A stretch of 64,000 bases of DNA from Theropithecus gelada (lineage: Eukaryota > Chordata > Mammalia > Primates > Cercopithecidae), in the NCBI RefSeq assembly GCF_003255815.1, contig NC_037686.1:59902370-59966369 (forward strand), given 5' to 3'. The position numbers were made by a program, and so were the translations under genes. This document shows, in pieces, positions 13,660 to 26,279 of the stretch (positions are counted from its first letter, which is position 1; every line of letters starts with the position of its first letter). The notes below the pieces were generated by a model, which searched no databases, was not told the origin of the DNA, and worked only from the letters and a program-made list of their open reading frames with translations.

Positions 13660-16490
13660 ATCCCACAGAAATACAAGGGTCCTCGGAGATTACTGCAGAC
13701 ATATCAGTGTGCACAAACTAAAAAAATTAGAGAAAATGGATAAATTCCTGGAAAAACATAACCTTCCAAGATTGAAGTAGGAATAAACAAAAATTCTGAA
13801 TAGACCAGTAATAAATAATAAAATTAAATCTACAATAAAAACCTTCTAACTAAAAAAGTCCTGGACCAAAGGGGTTCACAGCTGAATTCTACCAGATGTA
13901 CAAAGAAGAGTTGATACCATTCCTACTTAAAATATTCCCCAAAATTAAAGAGACTTCTCCCTAAATCATTTTATGAAATCAGTTTCATAGTGATACCAAA
14001 GTTGAGCAAAGACACAACAAAAAATATGACTACAGTGCAATATCCTGAAGAACAGAGATGTAAAATCCTCTAAAAATTACTAACAAACTGAATCCACCAG
14101 CATATCAGAAAGTTAATTCACCACAGTCAAGTAGGCTTTATTTTTGGGATGCAAGGATGGTTTAACATATGCAAGTCATAAATGTAATTCACCACATAAA
14201 CAGAATTAAAAACAACCATATAATCATCTCAACAGGTGCTAAAATTATTTGATAATATTTAACATTTTTTCATGACAAAAACCCTCAACAAACTAGACAT
14301 TGAAAGAACATACCTCAAAATAATAAGACATGTCTGTAACAGCCCTCAGCCAACATCATCCTGCATGAGCAAAAGCTGGAAGTAGTCCCCCAGAGAACTG
14401 GAACAAGGCAAGGAGGCCCACTCTCACCACTCTTATTCAATATAGTATGGAAGTCCTAGCCAGAGTAATCAGGCAAGAGAAAGAAATAAAAGGCATCCAA
14501 ATAGGAAAGTAGAAGTCAAAGTATTTCTCTTCTCTAATAATATGATTTGATACTTAGAAAACCCTAAATACTCTACCAAAAGTCACCTAGACTTGATAAA
14601 CAGCTTCAGAAAATGTTTAGCAGAGAAAATCAACATACAAAAATCAGCAGCATTTCTATTCATGAATAAAGTTCAAGCTGAGAACCAAATCAATAATCCA
14701 ATTCCATTTAAAACAGCCACATACACAAAAAATAAAATGCCTAGGAATACATCTAACTGAGGAAGTAAAAGACTCCGAGGAAAACTACAAAACACTACTG
14801 AAATAAATCAGAGGTGACAAACAAATGGAAAAGACTTCCATGCTCATGGATTGAAATAATTAATATAATTAAAATGTCCATATCACCCAAAGCAATCTAC
14901 AAATTATCTGCTATTCCTATCAGATTACTAATATCATTTCTCTCAGAATTAAAAAAAAAAAAACTATTCTAAAATTTATGTAAAACAAAGCATAACAAAA
15001 CAGACAAACAAAAAACTCCAAATAGCCAAGGCAACCCTAAGCAAAAAGAATATAGCTGGAGGTATCACATTACCCAGCTTCAAACTATACTCCAAGTAAA
15101 CAGTAATCAAAACAGCATGGGACTGATACAAAAAAAAATACATATATATAGGCCAATGGAACAGAATAGAGAACCCTGAAGTAAAGCTGCACACTTAACA
15201 ACCAACTGATCTTTGACAAAGTCAACAAAAATAAATAATGAGTAAAGAGTAACTTATTTGACAAGTGGTGCTGGGAAAACATGCTAGCCATGTGCAGAAG
15301 AAAGAATTTGGACTTCTACACTCATCATACCAAAAGCTAATTCAAGATGGATTAAAGACTTAAATATAAGACCCCAAATTCTAAAAATCCTGGAAGTAAC
15401 CCTAGAAAATAAATACCCTTCCAGACATTGGCCTAGGAAAGAATTTATGACTAAGTTCTCAAAAGCAAATGGAACAAAAAAAATTATAAATGGGACCCAA
15501 TTAAATTAAAGAATTTATCCACAGGGAAAGAAACTATCAACAGAGTGAATAGACTATACAAAATGGTGCACAATATTTGTATACTATGGATCCAACAAAG
15601 TACTAATATTCAGAATATATAAGGAACTTCTACAAATAACCCCATTAAAAGTGGGCAAAAAACATTAACAGACACATCTCAGAAGAAGATGTATAAATAG
15701 CCAAGGAATATATTTTTAAAATACTCAAGATAGCTAATCATTAGAGAAATGCAAATCAAAACCACAGTGAGAAAGCATCTTACACCAGTAAGTATGTCTG
15801 TTATTAAAAAGTCAGAAAATAACAGGTGTTGGCAACATCTCGGAGAAAAGGGAAGGCATGCACACTCTTGGTGGAATACAAATTAACTCAGGCCCTGAGG
15901 AAAGCAGTTAGCATATTTCTCAAAATAAGAAAAATAGAATTACCGTTTGATCCAGCAATCCCATTGCTGGGCATATTCCCAAAGGAAGATAAACCCATCA
16001 AATAAAAAGACACATGCACTCATATGTTTATTGCAGTACTATTCACAATGGCAAAGACGTGGAATCAAGCCAGGTGCTCATCAATGACGAATTCTATAAA
16101 GAAAATGTAGTAAATATACACCATGGAATACTACACAGCCATGAAAGGAGCAAAATCACATCCTTTGCAGCAACATGAATGCAGCTGGAGGACATTATAC
16201 TAAATGAATTAACACAGCAACAGAAAACCAAATACCACATATTCTCAGTGGTAAGTAGGAGTTAAACATTAGGTACACAAGGACTCAAAGATGGGAACAA
16301 TAAACACTGAGGATTTCAAAAGCGGGGAGGAAGTCGGGTGAGGGGGGAAGTCTTGAAAAACTATCAGATACAATGTCCACTACTTGGGTGACAGGATCAT
16401 TAGAAGGCCAAACCTCAACATCACATGATACATTCTTGTAACAAACCTGCAAATGTACCCCTGAGTCTAAAATTAAAAAAAAAATAAAAT
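13660..16490 (+). mobile_element. L1P (L1PB-like) 3' part, sense, 5' truncated, about 2.8 kb
   Basis: Sense L1 starts in ORF2 at 'tcccacagaaatacaag' and runs through the reverse-transcriptase core ('gcccactctcaccactctta' at about 14416, matching the family's 'tgccctctctcaccactc'), the C-terminal part ('ccatggaatactacacagcc' near 16120) and the 3' UTR ('ttgtaacaaacctgcaaatg'). It ends in an A-rich tail near 16475-16490. ORF2 is broken by many stops and small indels, so it is dead. Divergence is well above the L1PA pieces elsewhere in the window. Confidence 0.92.
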
Positions 16491-16561
16491 GACATTAAGA
16501 ATTACATCAATGATTAGATTATACCTTTATACTACTAGACTATGTCTTGCCTTGTCTTTCT

Positions 16562-16597
16562 ATTACTATATACATTCTTTCAAATGTATATAGTAAT
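16562..16597. repeat. Perfect 15-bp inverted repeat, 6-nt loop
   Basis: ATTACTATATACATT (16562-16576), loop CTTTCA, then AATGTATATAGTAAT (16583-16597). All 15 positions pair. It lies about 70 bp past the L1 3' end. Confidence 0.95.
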
Positions 16598-16753
16598 TTA
16601 CATTTGTATAAATGTATACAGCATCTTTCAAACTAGAAATTAAAGCTAGATTGCGTATTACAAATATGTGAATATGTTTTTACAGAATAGAATGTACTCT
16701 AAATCATTTGATAATTCTGCTAGTAATGAAACTTGTTTAGGTATGTTTGCATT

Positions 16754-16817
16754 ATATAGATAGATGGATGAATAGAGAGAGAGATAGCGAGATAGATGAT
16801 ACATAGATAGATATATT
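16754..16817. repeat. Imperfect (GATA)n microsatellite
   Basis: Interrupted GATA, GATG and GAGA units, a decayed tetranucleotide tract. Confidence 0.85.
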
Positions 16818-18417
16818 TGATATATTTAAACCACAAAAGGTGAGACATTCTATAAACTATGAAAAACTAAGACTAAGATTAATTAAGGAAATAATTTTAC
16901 ACTGTTAATAACAGGTAACCCTGCTCACTAACCAACAAATAGGTTTCTGTTACAGGGATATATCAGTGGTAGAAAAATCCATTTCCCTACCCCCTTAAAA
17001 AATGGTAAAATTCTGCGAATGAATAGAGTAGTGTCAATTTGGTAACTCTTTGAAGGCTGTTTTAGGAGAATCAGAATTATGCAGATTCTGTAATGAAAGC
17101 CTACAGTCACTTTCTGGCTTCATTTAAAATTATTCCACTGAAATTATTACCTTTGCAGTTAATGTGGCTGAAAATTAAAGACTGTAACTCAGCTAATCCA
17201 AAATCCACTGTATAGAAAGCATCTTGTCAGATCAAAATTGTAAGCAGAGCTCACTTTCAAATGAGCTTTCCTCATTAATCTAAGTAAAACTGATGGGGTG
17301 GTTTAGAGCTGAAGAACTGACAGAGTATTTCACCTGTGTTAGAAATTCAGCGTGGTGCCATAGCCCATTCAAAAGAAGAGATACTTCAATTGACTAGCAC
17401 TTAGGCTCATAGTTTAAGCCCCAATCATCTTTGTATTAGTTATTTTGCATACCACATAAACTCTTGTGCTTACTACTAACAAAATACAATGTGTGCTGGT
17501 TTTCCTCAGAGCTCCAGCACATTTCAGATCCCTTAGCAAAAATTTGTCCAAATGAGGTATATATCATTTGAATTTCTAAGGCTGGTTTAAATTGGTTTCT
17601 TATAAGAATAAAAACTTTATCTTTAAAAGCTCAAATGGTAACAACACCTGCTAGTGTTAAATATTTACTTGTATGTGAAAATTATAATGCAAGAAGTTCT
17701 GAAAGGTTTTATTATTTCAAGTTTTACATTCATGTTAGGCTCTTCTGTTTATAAAAATAATGCAAGTTTCTCTTGATCATATAGATTTTCTTATATGTGA
17801 ATTGCCTAGTTTTAAGAGATTAGTTTACACAAAACAGTAGGTTAATATTTTTAATCCACAATTCTAATACATCCTTCATACTTCCTACAAAATGAAATTA
17901 ATAAAGTGCAAACTATTTAAAGCATGTCAATGGCTTGCAGCGTTGACTGTAAGGTTTTTTGATTGTCAAACATAGCTCTTCAGATATACCTCAACTTCAT
18001 TGTCTAGTTTGTTTTTCTACCATTTCCCATACTTGAGTGCTATTAAGCACTTGATTCCTTGTAGTTTATTCACATGTCTGCTGTTTTATTCGCAATTATG
18101 GGAAGCAGAAAATATTGAGAAGAAAGAGAAAAAGAAACTAAAGTCAAGACTGATATATGGTAATGTGTGTATACATATGTATGTGTATGTATATTTGAAT
18201 ATATAATAGGTAATATATCAAGTAATATAAAGTATGTTTATATTACCTGGTAAATTATATACTGATATAATTATACATTTATATACATATATAAAATTAT
18301 ATTTATATATCACATTACATAAAGTATGTTTGTATATTAAGACAAACATATATACATGTATATCTACTAAATATTTGAATACTAAATATTTGAAGAATAT
18401 TTCTTAAGCATTTTATT

Positions 18418-18988
18418 ATTTATTCCTAACTCAATTCTCTTGTGATCATGTAAAATACTTTATATTATATCAGTCCTTTTAGGATTTATTGAGATTCTCT
18501 CCTGTAAATTGTCTCATGGGTGCTTGAAAAGAATGTACTCATCTCTGGTTGGACGGAGTGTTTCATAGACATCAGTTGAAGTTGAGTGTTTTTCAAGTCT
18601 CCTATACACTTGCTAATTTTCTATCTGGTTATTCTGTAAATTATTGACATTAGCGTATTGAAATCTCTAAGTAGAATTGTGAAATTGTCTAAGTATCTTT
18701 TCAATTTTGAGTTTTAATTTCATATATTTTACAGCTCTGTTATTTGATGCTTGTGTATTTATAATTTGTTTGCCTAATATATTTATTCTTTTATCACTAG
18801 AAATGCTCTCTTGTTTCTGGTAATATTTTTGTCCTACAGTCTATTTTGCTTTATGTTATTTTAGCTCTCCAGAGCCAAGATTCTTGTTTGCATGGTGTAT
18901 TTTCATCTTTTTTTCCTTTTTTTACTTTTAGCCTATTTGTAACTCTGAATTTTTGCATCAGGTACACAGTATGTAGTGTGTTGTGGTG
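18418..18988 (-). mobile_element. L1M ORF2 5' fragment, antisense
   Basis: 'gggtgcttgaaaagaatgta', 'tggacggagtgtttcataga', 'ggtattgaaatc'-like 'cgtattgaaatctctaagta', 'cagctctgttatttgatgct' and 'gcatggtgtattttcatctt' follow antisense L1 ORF2 (endonuclease to early RT) in order. Old and diverged. It may resume after the LTR at 19464-19510. Confidence 0.75.
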
Positions 18989-19463
18989 TGTTAGGATTCT
19001 CCAGAGAAGATAATCAATTGTATAGATGACAGATACATACACAGATAAATAGATAGATAGACATTTATTTTGTGAATTGGCTTAAATAATTATGGTGGGT
19101 GAGAAATGCTACAAACTGCAGTCTGCAGGCTGGAGAACCAAGAAAGCAGGTAGTATAATGCAGCTTGAGTCCCAAAGCATGAGAACCAGGAGAATAGAGT
19201 CTAAGGGCAAGAGAAAATGGATGTCCTTGTTCGAAAAGAGAATGAACTTGCTCTTCCTTGACATTTTTGTTGCTTTCATGCCCTCAACAAAGCTGCTGAT
19301 GCTGCCCATGTTGGTGAGGGCCTATCTTCTTTACTCAGGCTGCCCATTCAAATACTAATCTCTTCTGGAAATGTCCTGACAAACAAACCCAAACATGATA
19401 TTTTACCAGCCATCTGGACATCCCTTAGCCCGGTCAAGTTGACACATACAATTGACCATCACA
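18989..19463 (+). mobile_element. Solo LTR, ERV-L type (MLT2-like), TG...CA
   Basis: Begins TGTTAGGATTCTCCAGAGAA and ends CAAGTTGACACATACAATTG + ACCATCACA, the layout of a common mammalian LTR with a GATA-rich stretch near its start (19040-19062). Internal words such as 'gtctgcaggctggagaacca' and 'cattcaaatactaatctctt' fit. Family name is tentative. No clear 5-bp duplication is visible. It appears to lie within an antisense L1M. Confidence 0.6.
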
Positions 19464-19682
19464 AGTGAAAACTTAATTTTTCATCCTGTCATAGACAATA
19501 CGTGAAAGGAAATGAATAGGGAGGAAACTAATGTATGGGCAATCCTTAATTCTCATGGAAGCCTAGAAAAAAAGCGGAACCTAGCAACAAAGTGAAGAAG
19601 AAAGATACAAAGCCCCAAGAAGCATGTCAAAAGTCTAGGAAATAGTGAGAAACACCAGGCTAGGGAAATACTTTGTATCAAA
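19464..19682. other. Unassigned DNA, perhaps L1M continuation at the left
   Basis: 'aatttttcatcctgtcatag' near the left end may continue the antisense L1M split by the LTR. The rest is unrecognised. Confidence 0.4.
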
Positions 19683-19969
19683 AATAATGGCAACTAATCC
19701 AGTCTGTCACTGATGGACATTTGGGTTGATTTAGATTGCTTGGACACAGGAAGGGGAGCCTCACACACCGGGTCCTATTGTAGGGAGGGGGTAGGGGGAA
19801 CGGATAGCATTAGGAGATATACTTAATGCAAATGATGAGTTAATGAGTGCAGCACACCAACATGGCACATGTATATATATGTAACAAACCTGCACGTTGT
19901 GCACATGTACCTTAGAACTTAAAGTATAATGAAAAAAAACATAAATAATAATAATAATAATGGCAACTA
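19683..19969 (+). mobile_element. Short 5'-inverted (twin-primed) L1PA with 14-bp target-site duplications
   Basis: Target-site copies AATAATGGCAACTA are identical at 19683-19696 and 19956-19969. Between them, about 19697-19735 is antisense ORF2 3' end ('gtcactgatggacatttggg'), joined head-to-head to sense 3' UTR (19738 on: 'tggacacaggaaggggagcc', 'gcagcacaccaacatggcac', 'cctgcacgttgtgcacatgt') and an A/TAA-rich tail. This is the classic twin-priming product, only about 260 bp long. Confidence 0.93.
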
Positions 19970-21649
19970 CATTTTAGAGCTTACATTAAATGTGAAGTTG
20001 TTCTTTGATAGCATAAGATTACATTCCAATTATACCCATACACTTTAATAAAGCTATTCTAAACAATTATATCTTGGAGGTCTTATTAAAAACAGAATCA
20101 CATGAATGTGTAACAAAAGTAGCTGGTGAGAGAAAATATATGGACCAAGACCCCAGAATAACAAAATAACAGGTAAAAAAGGAGGAGTAGCCATAGCCTT
20201 GCCTGCTTTAGGAGAAAGTTTAATTGAAAACTTACTTCCCATTTATTCCCACAAAACATGTCTTTGGTTACCTAAACTCTTCATAGATTATAAAGTAGTG
20301 ATTCAGGATGACTTCTTACTATATTCTAGGAAAGGCGCTAAAAAGGCCTGATGCTTGCCTAAGATTCAGTGAGCCCTAAGGGAGACACTGTACTAAAATA
20401 CTTTCCCTCCTTCTATGGAATGACTGTGTTTCTGATTAGACGTCATGTATTGATGATTCAATAGTTTGTCTTTTTTTGTTTTTTTTTTTTTGTTTTTTGG
20501 TGGGGGCACTATCCCAGGAAATCGAATATTTGCTTTGATATTACTCTAATTCTAGATGTTCTAAAATGCTACACATATGGTTTCAGGGGTTTAAAAATAT
20601 GAATATTTTTCTTCAATGCTACATCTGGCCTTGGATCTTCAATGTTTAAGTAAAATTTGTTTGATTTAGCACATTTTCTATTGTTAAAATGACTATGTTT
20701 TCAATACAAATAATTTGACGGTATGACCAGGGAATTCTAAATTCTAGTATGGCAAAATTTAAACCTCCTGTTTTTACATACTTTCATTATAAAGACATAC
20801 TCATGTTAAAGAATAATCTTTTTCTTCAGCTGTGGAAATGTTACATTGGAAATAATAAGGTTTAATTGGGCATAACATTATTTATTTTGACATGAAAACA
20901 AAGTTAAGGACAGAAAATAGAATAGTCAACAAAAACATTAAGTCAAATATCTAGTGCCGGAAGCTCTCTTGGTCCTTCAGAACATTGGCCTACAACAGAT
21001 TGGCTAATTACACATAGCTGATAAAAAGCCCTTCTGTTATGAAATCATGAACTCAGTAATTTTTGCTTGTGTTTGTTTTTCTATTTGAAACGTGGAGCTT
21101 TGTTATAAAAACTGACACAATTTCCTTCAGCAACTGATTCATTCTCTGAGAGTCTGATAGGTGACATTTAGACCTTGAGAATAATTTCAGATTTATATAT
21201 ATATATGTGCTTGTATATTAGTTCATTAGTTTAATTAATAGTTCAAAAGCTTAAACATGTTTCACAGATTCTTCACATATTTTTGTCTGTTATCCTCTCA
21301 GGAACTAAATTCCTTCACTGAGCAAAAGAAATTTTTTTTTAATTATGGTGATAATAATGTCAGCCTTTAAATATTTTCATGAATTCTTTATTTTACTTGC
21401 CAGAAAACTCTCCATGAAATGTGTATTTCTAAATTGCCAGCATTTCTTTATCGTAAACTGAATTCAGAATTTAAAAATCGGCTATTGCTATGAAATACTA
21501 TATTCTCATTTTTTTTAGGGTTTGTGTTTCTAAGTGAGGAGGGCCATTAAAGGAGTTCAGTTAATTAGCCCCTCTCAGAGGTCAACAGAAATAAAAGTAG
21601 AATAATTTGGTTAAATTAAATGTATTTTAATATTTGCAAGGCTCCTTTA
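19970..21649. other. Unassigned DNA
   Basis: No gene or clear repeat. A T-rich, G-containing stretch lies at 20470-20508. Confidence 0.5.
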
Positions 21650-21840
21650 GCACATTTTACTTGAGTTATTTCATAGTGCTTAGTGAGCATTTTCCCCATA
21701 GTGTTCCATTTAATTTTTACCATAATCCTGCAAGATATTTCCTAACGTTGCATTTTAGAGATGTGAAAAAATGAGAAATATTATGTAGCTTGCTTCAGGA
21801 CTACAGGTCAGTATTCAATTTAGGTCTATATGGCTCTATA
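21650..21840 (-). repeat. MIR SINE fragment, antisense
   Basis: 'taatttttaccataatcctg', 'ttttagagatgtgaaaaaat', 'tagcttgcttcaggactaca' and 'tcaatttaggtctatatggc' follow the antisense MIR order (lower-case consensus: aatcctcacaa, cagatgaggaaac, acttgccc, attcaaacccaggtctg). Confidence 0.6.
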
Positions 21841-21845
21841 TCATA

Positions 21846-21881
21846 AATGTGTGTATGTGTATATATGTTTATGCGCATATT

Positions 21882-21918
<37 letters not shown>

Positions 21919-21919
21919 A
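21846..21919. repeat. (TG)n-rich microsatellite
   Basis: Mixed TGTA/TATG leading into two TG runs with a TTTG interruption. Confidence 0.9.
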
Positions 21920-22029
21920 CTTGATGAATTTGCTATATGATCAAGGAGGATTTATGTCTATCTCCTATCTGCTGTTATGGACAATTTTCCACATGTGCAA
22001 TTTTTTTAAATAAGTATACTTTTTATATT

Positions 22030-22262
22030 GAAAACATTTTATTGACAAGTAACTATTGTATATATTCAATGTATACAACATGACATATGTATACACTATG
22101 TAATTATTACCACAGTCAGATTAACAAGAACACCCACCACCACCCATGCTTGTGCTGGCTTTGACAGTCCATGTACACTGCCACCCATGCTATACATTAG
22201 AGCTCTTGAATCTGTTCATATTATACCTTTGACCTTTGACCAACATATTCTATTTCCACCAC
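22030..22262 (-). mobile_element. L1M 3' UTR fragment, antisense
   Basis: 'ttgtatatattcaatgtata', 'caacatgacatatgtataca', 'agctcttgaatctgttcata' and 'cctttgaccaacatattcta' resemble the antisense 3' UTR of old L1M ('ttagatctctagaacttatt ... ccctttgaccaacatctccc'). Confidence 0.6.
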
Positions 22263-22284
22263 ATTGTATTATTAGTTATTTTTT

Positions 22285-22308
22285 AAGAACTGCCTTTGGG
22301 CAGTTCTT
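22285..22308. repeat. Perfect 10-bp inverted repeat, 4-nt loop
   Basis: AAGAACTGCC (22285-22294), loop TTTG, GGCAGTTCTT (22299-22308). All ten pairs are Watson-Crick. Confidence 0.95.
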
Positions 22309-22724
22309 TGCCCAGAGCAATTTATTCAGCTTGATGTAGTGTAAGTATCTCTTGGAGAACATCTCTAAGAGGATGGAGATGATTTATTGTCTAGGTCAAC
22401 ATCACAGTTTCCTCCATAAGCTAGTGCAGCAACACAGTAATCCTTTACTATTTGCATAGCCTGTAAAACTCACCTGTTAACATAAAGTTTATCTCAAACT
22501 ACCCTTGAGTTTTAATTAGCAGTTAAGAAACAGTTTTGTTCTTCTTACAAAACTTCCTCATCAAAATTAAAGTAACATGTCTTTGGTTTATTTTAAGTGT
22601 TCACTTACAACCTTGGTTATCAACAAATGTTGATATATTCTCACAATCTTGTTCTGCTTTTCTTTATAAATATTCTGTATTTACTGTATCTGGTACTTTT
22701 TTTTGACGTCTTCACCAATGCTTC

Positions 22725-22780
22725 TTTATTTTATTTATTTATTTATTTATTTATTTACTTTTTTTTTTTTTTTTTTTTTT
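22725..22780. repeat. (TTTA)n followed by poly-T
   Basis: About eight TTTA units then about 20 T. It looks like the antisense tail of a retroposon, but no SINE or LINE body follows. Confidence 0.9.
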
Positions 22781-22914
22781 CCAAATCTGGATTACCAAGT
22801 ATTTCCTCTTGGTAAAGCCATTCCTGTTTCTCCTGGTTCATGCTTATTTTAGTGCATTGTTTGATTGATTTTGTTTTGCCTTTTTTTTATTTGTGTCAAC
22901 TTAGTGATTGATTT

Positions 22915-23095
22915 CCCTTCTTCAATAATTTATTCATGCAGCCACTAAACATTAATTTTATGTTAGGTGCGAAATATCCAAAACTGAAAAAAAAATCAAC
23001 CCTTGACAGATTCATAGGAGAGGAGGAAGATATAGAAATGAAATAAAAAGCTTTAATACAATGTAATTGTGTTCTATTTGAGGTACTTATACATA
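22915..23095 (+). repeat. Ancient mammalian interspersed repeat, left part
   Basis: 'ttcaataatttattcatgca', 'cattaattttatgttaggtg', 'caacccttgacagattcata' and 'acaatgtaattgtgttctat' follow the order of a widespread ancient repeat (remembered: 'caacaaatatttattgagca', 'tgtgctaggtgctgggga', 'tgccctcaaggagctcac'). It appears to continue after the LTR at 23465-23556. Family not assigned. Confidence 0.45.
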
Positions 23096-23464
23096 TGTTA
23101 AAAGAAAAAAATAAGACAAATTTAACAGAGTTTCAGCAAAGAATGATTCATGAATCAGGCAGCCTCCTGAAGCAAAATAGCTTCAGAACAACTCCATGTT
23201 TGCCACGTGGTATAGTATTTACGTACAGAAAACTAAAAGCGAGGTACAGAAACCAATGTATTGGTTACAGCTGGTTGTTTGCCTTGTTAGAACATGGTTT
23301 GAACAGTTGGTGACCTGTGATTGGCTAAAACTCTGTGTTTGATACAAGAGTAGGTTGCAGTCTGTGTACACCTGCAGTTAGGTTACAGTTCACTGTGTAC
23401 TACAAAGAAACCTGAAGACCAGACTTAATATACGTAAGGAGGTAACTTTAGGCTAAACTTAACA
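23096..23464 (-). mobile_element. Solo LTR (family not assigned), probably antisense
   Basis: The ends TGTTAA... and ...TTAACA form the short inverted terminal repeat of an LTR. Internal blocks ('gaatgattcatgaatcaggc', 'gtgacctgtgattggctaaa', 'agagtaggttgcagtctgtg', 'ttaggttacagttcactgtg') belong to a known primate/mammal LTR type whose name I cannot fix. The element interrupts an ancient repeat. Flanks do not show a matching duplication, so exact ends are uncertain. Confidence 0.5.
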
Positions 23465-23904
<440 letters not shown>

Positions 23905-26279
23905 AAGCCAGGATATGGTAATACAGTGTATTTTAGGAAGAATAAAAATTTCCTCCAAATCTTGACTACAGTGAACAAGAGCATGGTGACCTCTGGAAAG
24001 TACTTGGTGAACGGAGAAGTTCATGTGCAAATGTGGCCACTGAGTAGTCTGGATGGGTGGATAGGGTCTGATGAGAATTCTACCCAGAGCTGCCCTCTGT
24101 TGTGTGCCCCCTAATTCCTCCTGAGGATAAAAGGTAAACCTTGTCCAATTTAAATTTGCATTGTTTCAAAGTCCGGCCAATTTATTCATTAAAATTCTAT
24201 TAGTTTTCTCAACTGCTCCCACATTTTTAGGTGAAGAAAACAGTCCAGAGATTACCATACATTTTACAAATTTGTTTCACTACCTAAATAGTGAAATGTT
24301 ATCTTTAGACCCTGATGATAATGTCACAGAGAATCAAAAGTATCTCATTAATTTCAATTTAATTATCTTGAATGAAGAGACAGGCTTCTGTATAATTTGA
24401 AATTAATTATCCTACAATATTCATGCACATTTACATTGAAAGTTGAAACAGATCTATTACTGAGCAAGGAAAATTGCTAAAAGTTTAGGAGGGAAAATAT
24501 TCAACGTCAATACTTTTAGATCATTTTGTAGTTTCCAAAAGGATCAACTCTTAAAAGATATTTTAATATATTTTGCAGCATTTCATATATATATACACAC
24601 ACACACTTATATATACATATATATAGTGTTTAGATGTCTCTTAATGTATTTATAACTAGTTTTCAGATATTTTAGCCACTACACAGACATTTCAATTTTT
24701 ACAAAAATAAATGCAAATCTAGCAACTATTGATATAGAAAATTTATGGATATAGTCACTTTTACATCAATAAAACTCATCATGCTCCTCTAATTCATCTT
24801 CTTCTAACTCATCTCTGTCACTGTTGATCAATTCCAGGAGAGGAACATAGGGTTATTTATGTGAGTGAATGGTTCATAGATACAATAAAGGAAAGTAGGT
24901 AGTTTTTTAAATTCTATTTTTTTTTTAAAGAACCAGACAAAGGTCCATTAATTTATTTGTAACTGTGTGATATTTCATCTAAGCAATTTTTGGACCTTTT
25001 AGGTTAACAATTTTTTTTTTCTCTTTGGGCATGACAACATCAAGAGTTTTCACATTTCTTAACGAATTAGTAACTGTTTTCAGGTATGAAAACAGCATCT
25101 GACTATTCCATGTGATCTGATGGAAGATGACATGATCTCTAGGGAGTCGTTGTCATTTTCAATTCCAGGAAGGGCTGGCATGCTGCCCAAGATAAAAGGC
25201 AAAATCCCGTAGTCTTATCCTTAAAGCTATGGGACAGAGCTTGACTGTTCCAATGTGGACTTTTCCTTTTAAGCAAACTTTCACCTAGGCTTGGTAGTAC
25301 TCCTCCCTTTCCAGGGCACAACTTTTACATTCTAGATTCTCTACAATTCACTGTGTCTCTAATTGCCTCTTTCACTTGTGTTGTCTCCAGTTTCTGATTC
25401 CCTTTGCAGCTTGTCTGGATTTAGACTATGCATGAGCAGGAACAGCAGACTCACCCCATCTGGAGGGATTCAGGCACTTCACTTGTATTGTTGTACCTTC
25501 TGGAAACCTCACTATCTTTGGCATCTCATCCAGATTCCTGAAATCTTGTTGAATGCATTTGTAAATATTATTTTTCTGCTATTCATGGCTATTACAAGCC
25601 TACTTTATCAGGACAGCAAGAGTACTATGCTACCCTTGACACCTGCTCCTATCTCAGCTCAGAAACCACAGAAGACATGGCCACAAGCAAAATATCAAAC
25701 TGACTGAAACTATTCATATTTTTCCTCTAAGTCTTAACCTTTTAATTAAATTACCACAAGCATTTTTAATTTTTTTATTAAAGATCAAAGATCAATCTGA
25801 AAATAATAACATTTTACTTTTAATTTCTCATGTATGTTTAATTCAGAGTTACCTGCTTTACATAGTCCAAGTATGACAGAAATTTATGGATTTTTTTTCT
25901 GTTTTATTTACCTTCTAAGAAATTACTTTGTTTACCTCTAACCAAAGGAAGTATTAGATCTCAACTTAATACACTTCATTTCCAGGCAGAGAGCTATTAT
26001 CTTAAGCAGAGAAACATTCTGGGTCCCTATTTTTTTAATTATTTGAACTATATTCATTAGACGTGATTTAAATAAATTCTATTCAGATAGAAGAGGATAG
26101 TGTAGGAGCCAGCATAAGTATTATATTTTAATATAGTTTAAAATATGGTGTCAGTTAATGTTACATACGTATAAACTAGTGATAATATTATGATAACTTG
26201 TTTTTTTTTTTTTTAAATAAGCTGCCAGCCCTGAAATCAGGATTCATCATCTTGTGTTGATATAATTAGATTTAATGAA
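23905..26279. other. Unassigned DNA
   Basis: No gene or clear repeat beyond a mixed TATA/CACA tract at 24589-24626. The stretch 25363-25707 is open in one plus frame but starts with TTG and has no supporting features. The less AT-rich 25130-25720 part may be an unrecognised old repeat. Confidence 0.5.
24589..24626. repeat. Mixed (TA)n/(CA)n tract
   Basis: Alternating purine-pyrimidine sequence, TATA then CACA then TATA. Confidence 0.88.

Larger units (their letters stand above)
16491..18417. other. Unassigned AT-rich DNA with hairpin and GATA-type repeat
   Basis: No gene recognised. It contains a perfect 15-bp inverted repeat (16562-16597), a GATA-like tract (16754-16817), AT/GT-rich sequence at 18165-18365, and a 15-bp tandem duplication ACTAAATATTTGAAT at 18366-18395. 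Confidence 0.55.

Noticed and set aside
13040..16490. Antisense L1 piece plus sense L1 as one twin-primed element
   Set aside because: The antisense piece covers ORF2 sequence that is also present in the sense part, so one insertion cannot give both.
22725..22780. TTTA/poly-T as the tail of an antisense Alu or L1
   Set aside because: No SINE or LINE body follows, so it is left as simple repeat.
25363..25707. Open plus-strand frame of 114 codons
   Set aside because: Starts with TTG, no domain recognised, no flanking splice signals convincingly placed.
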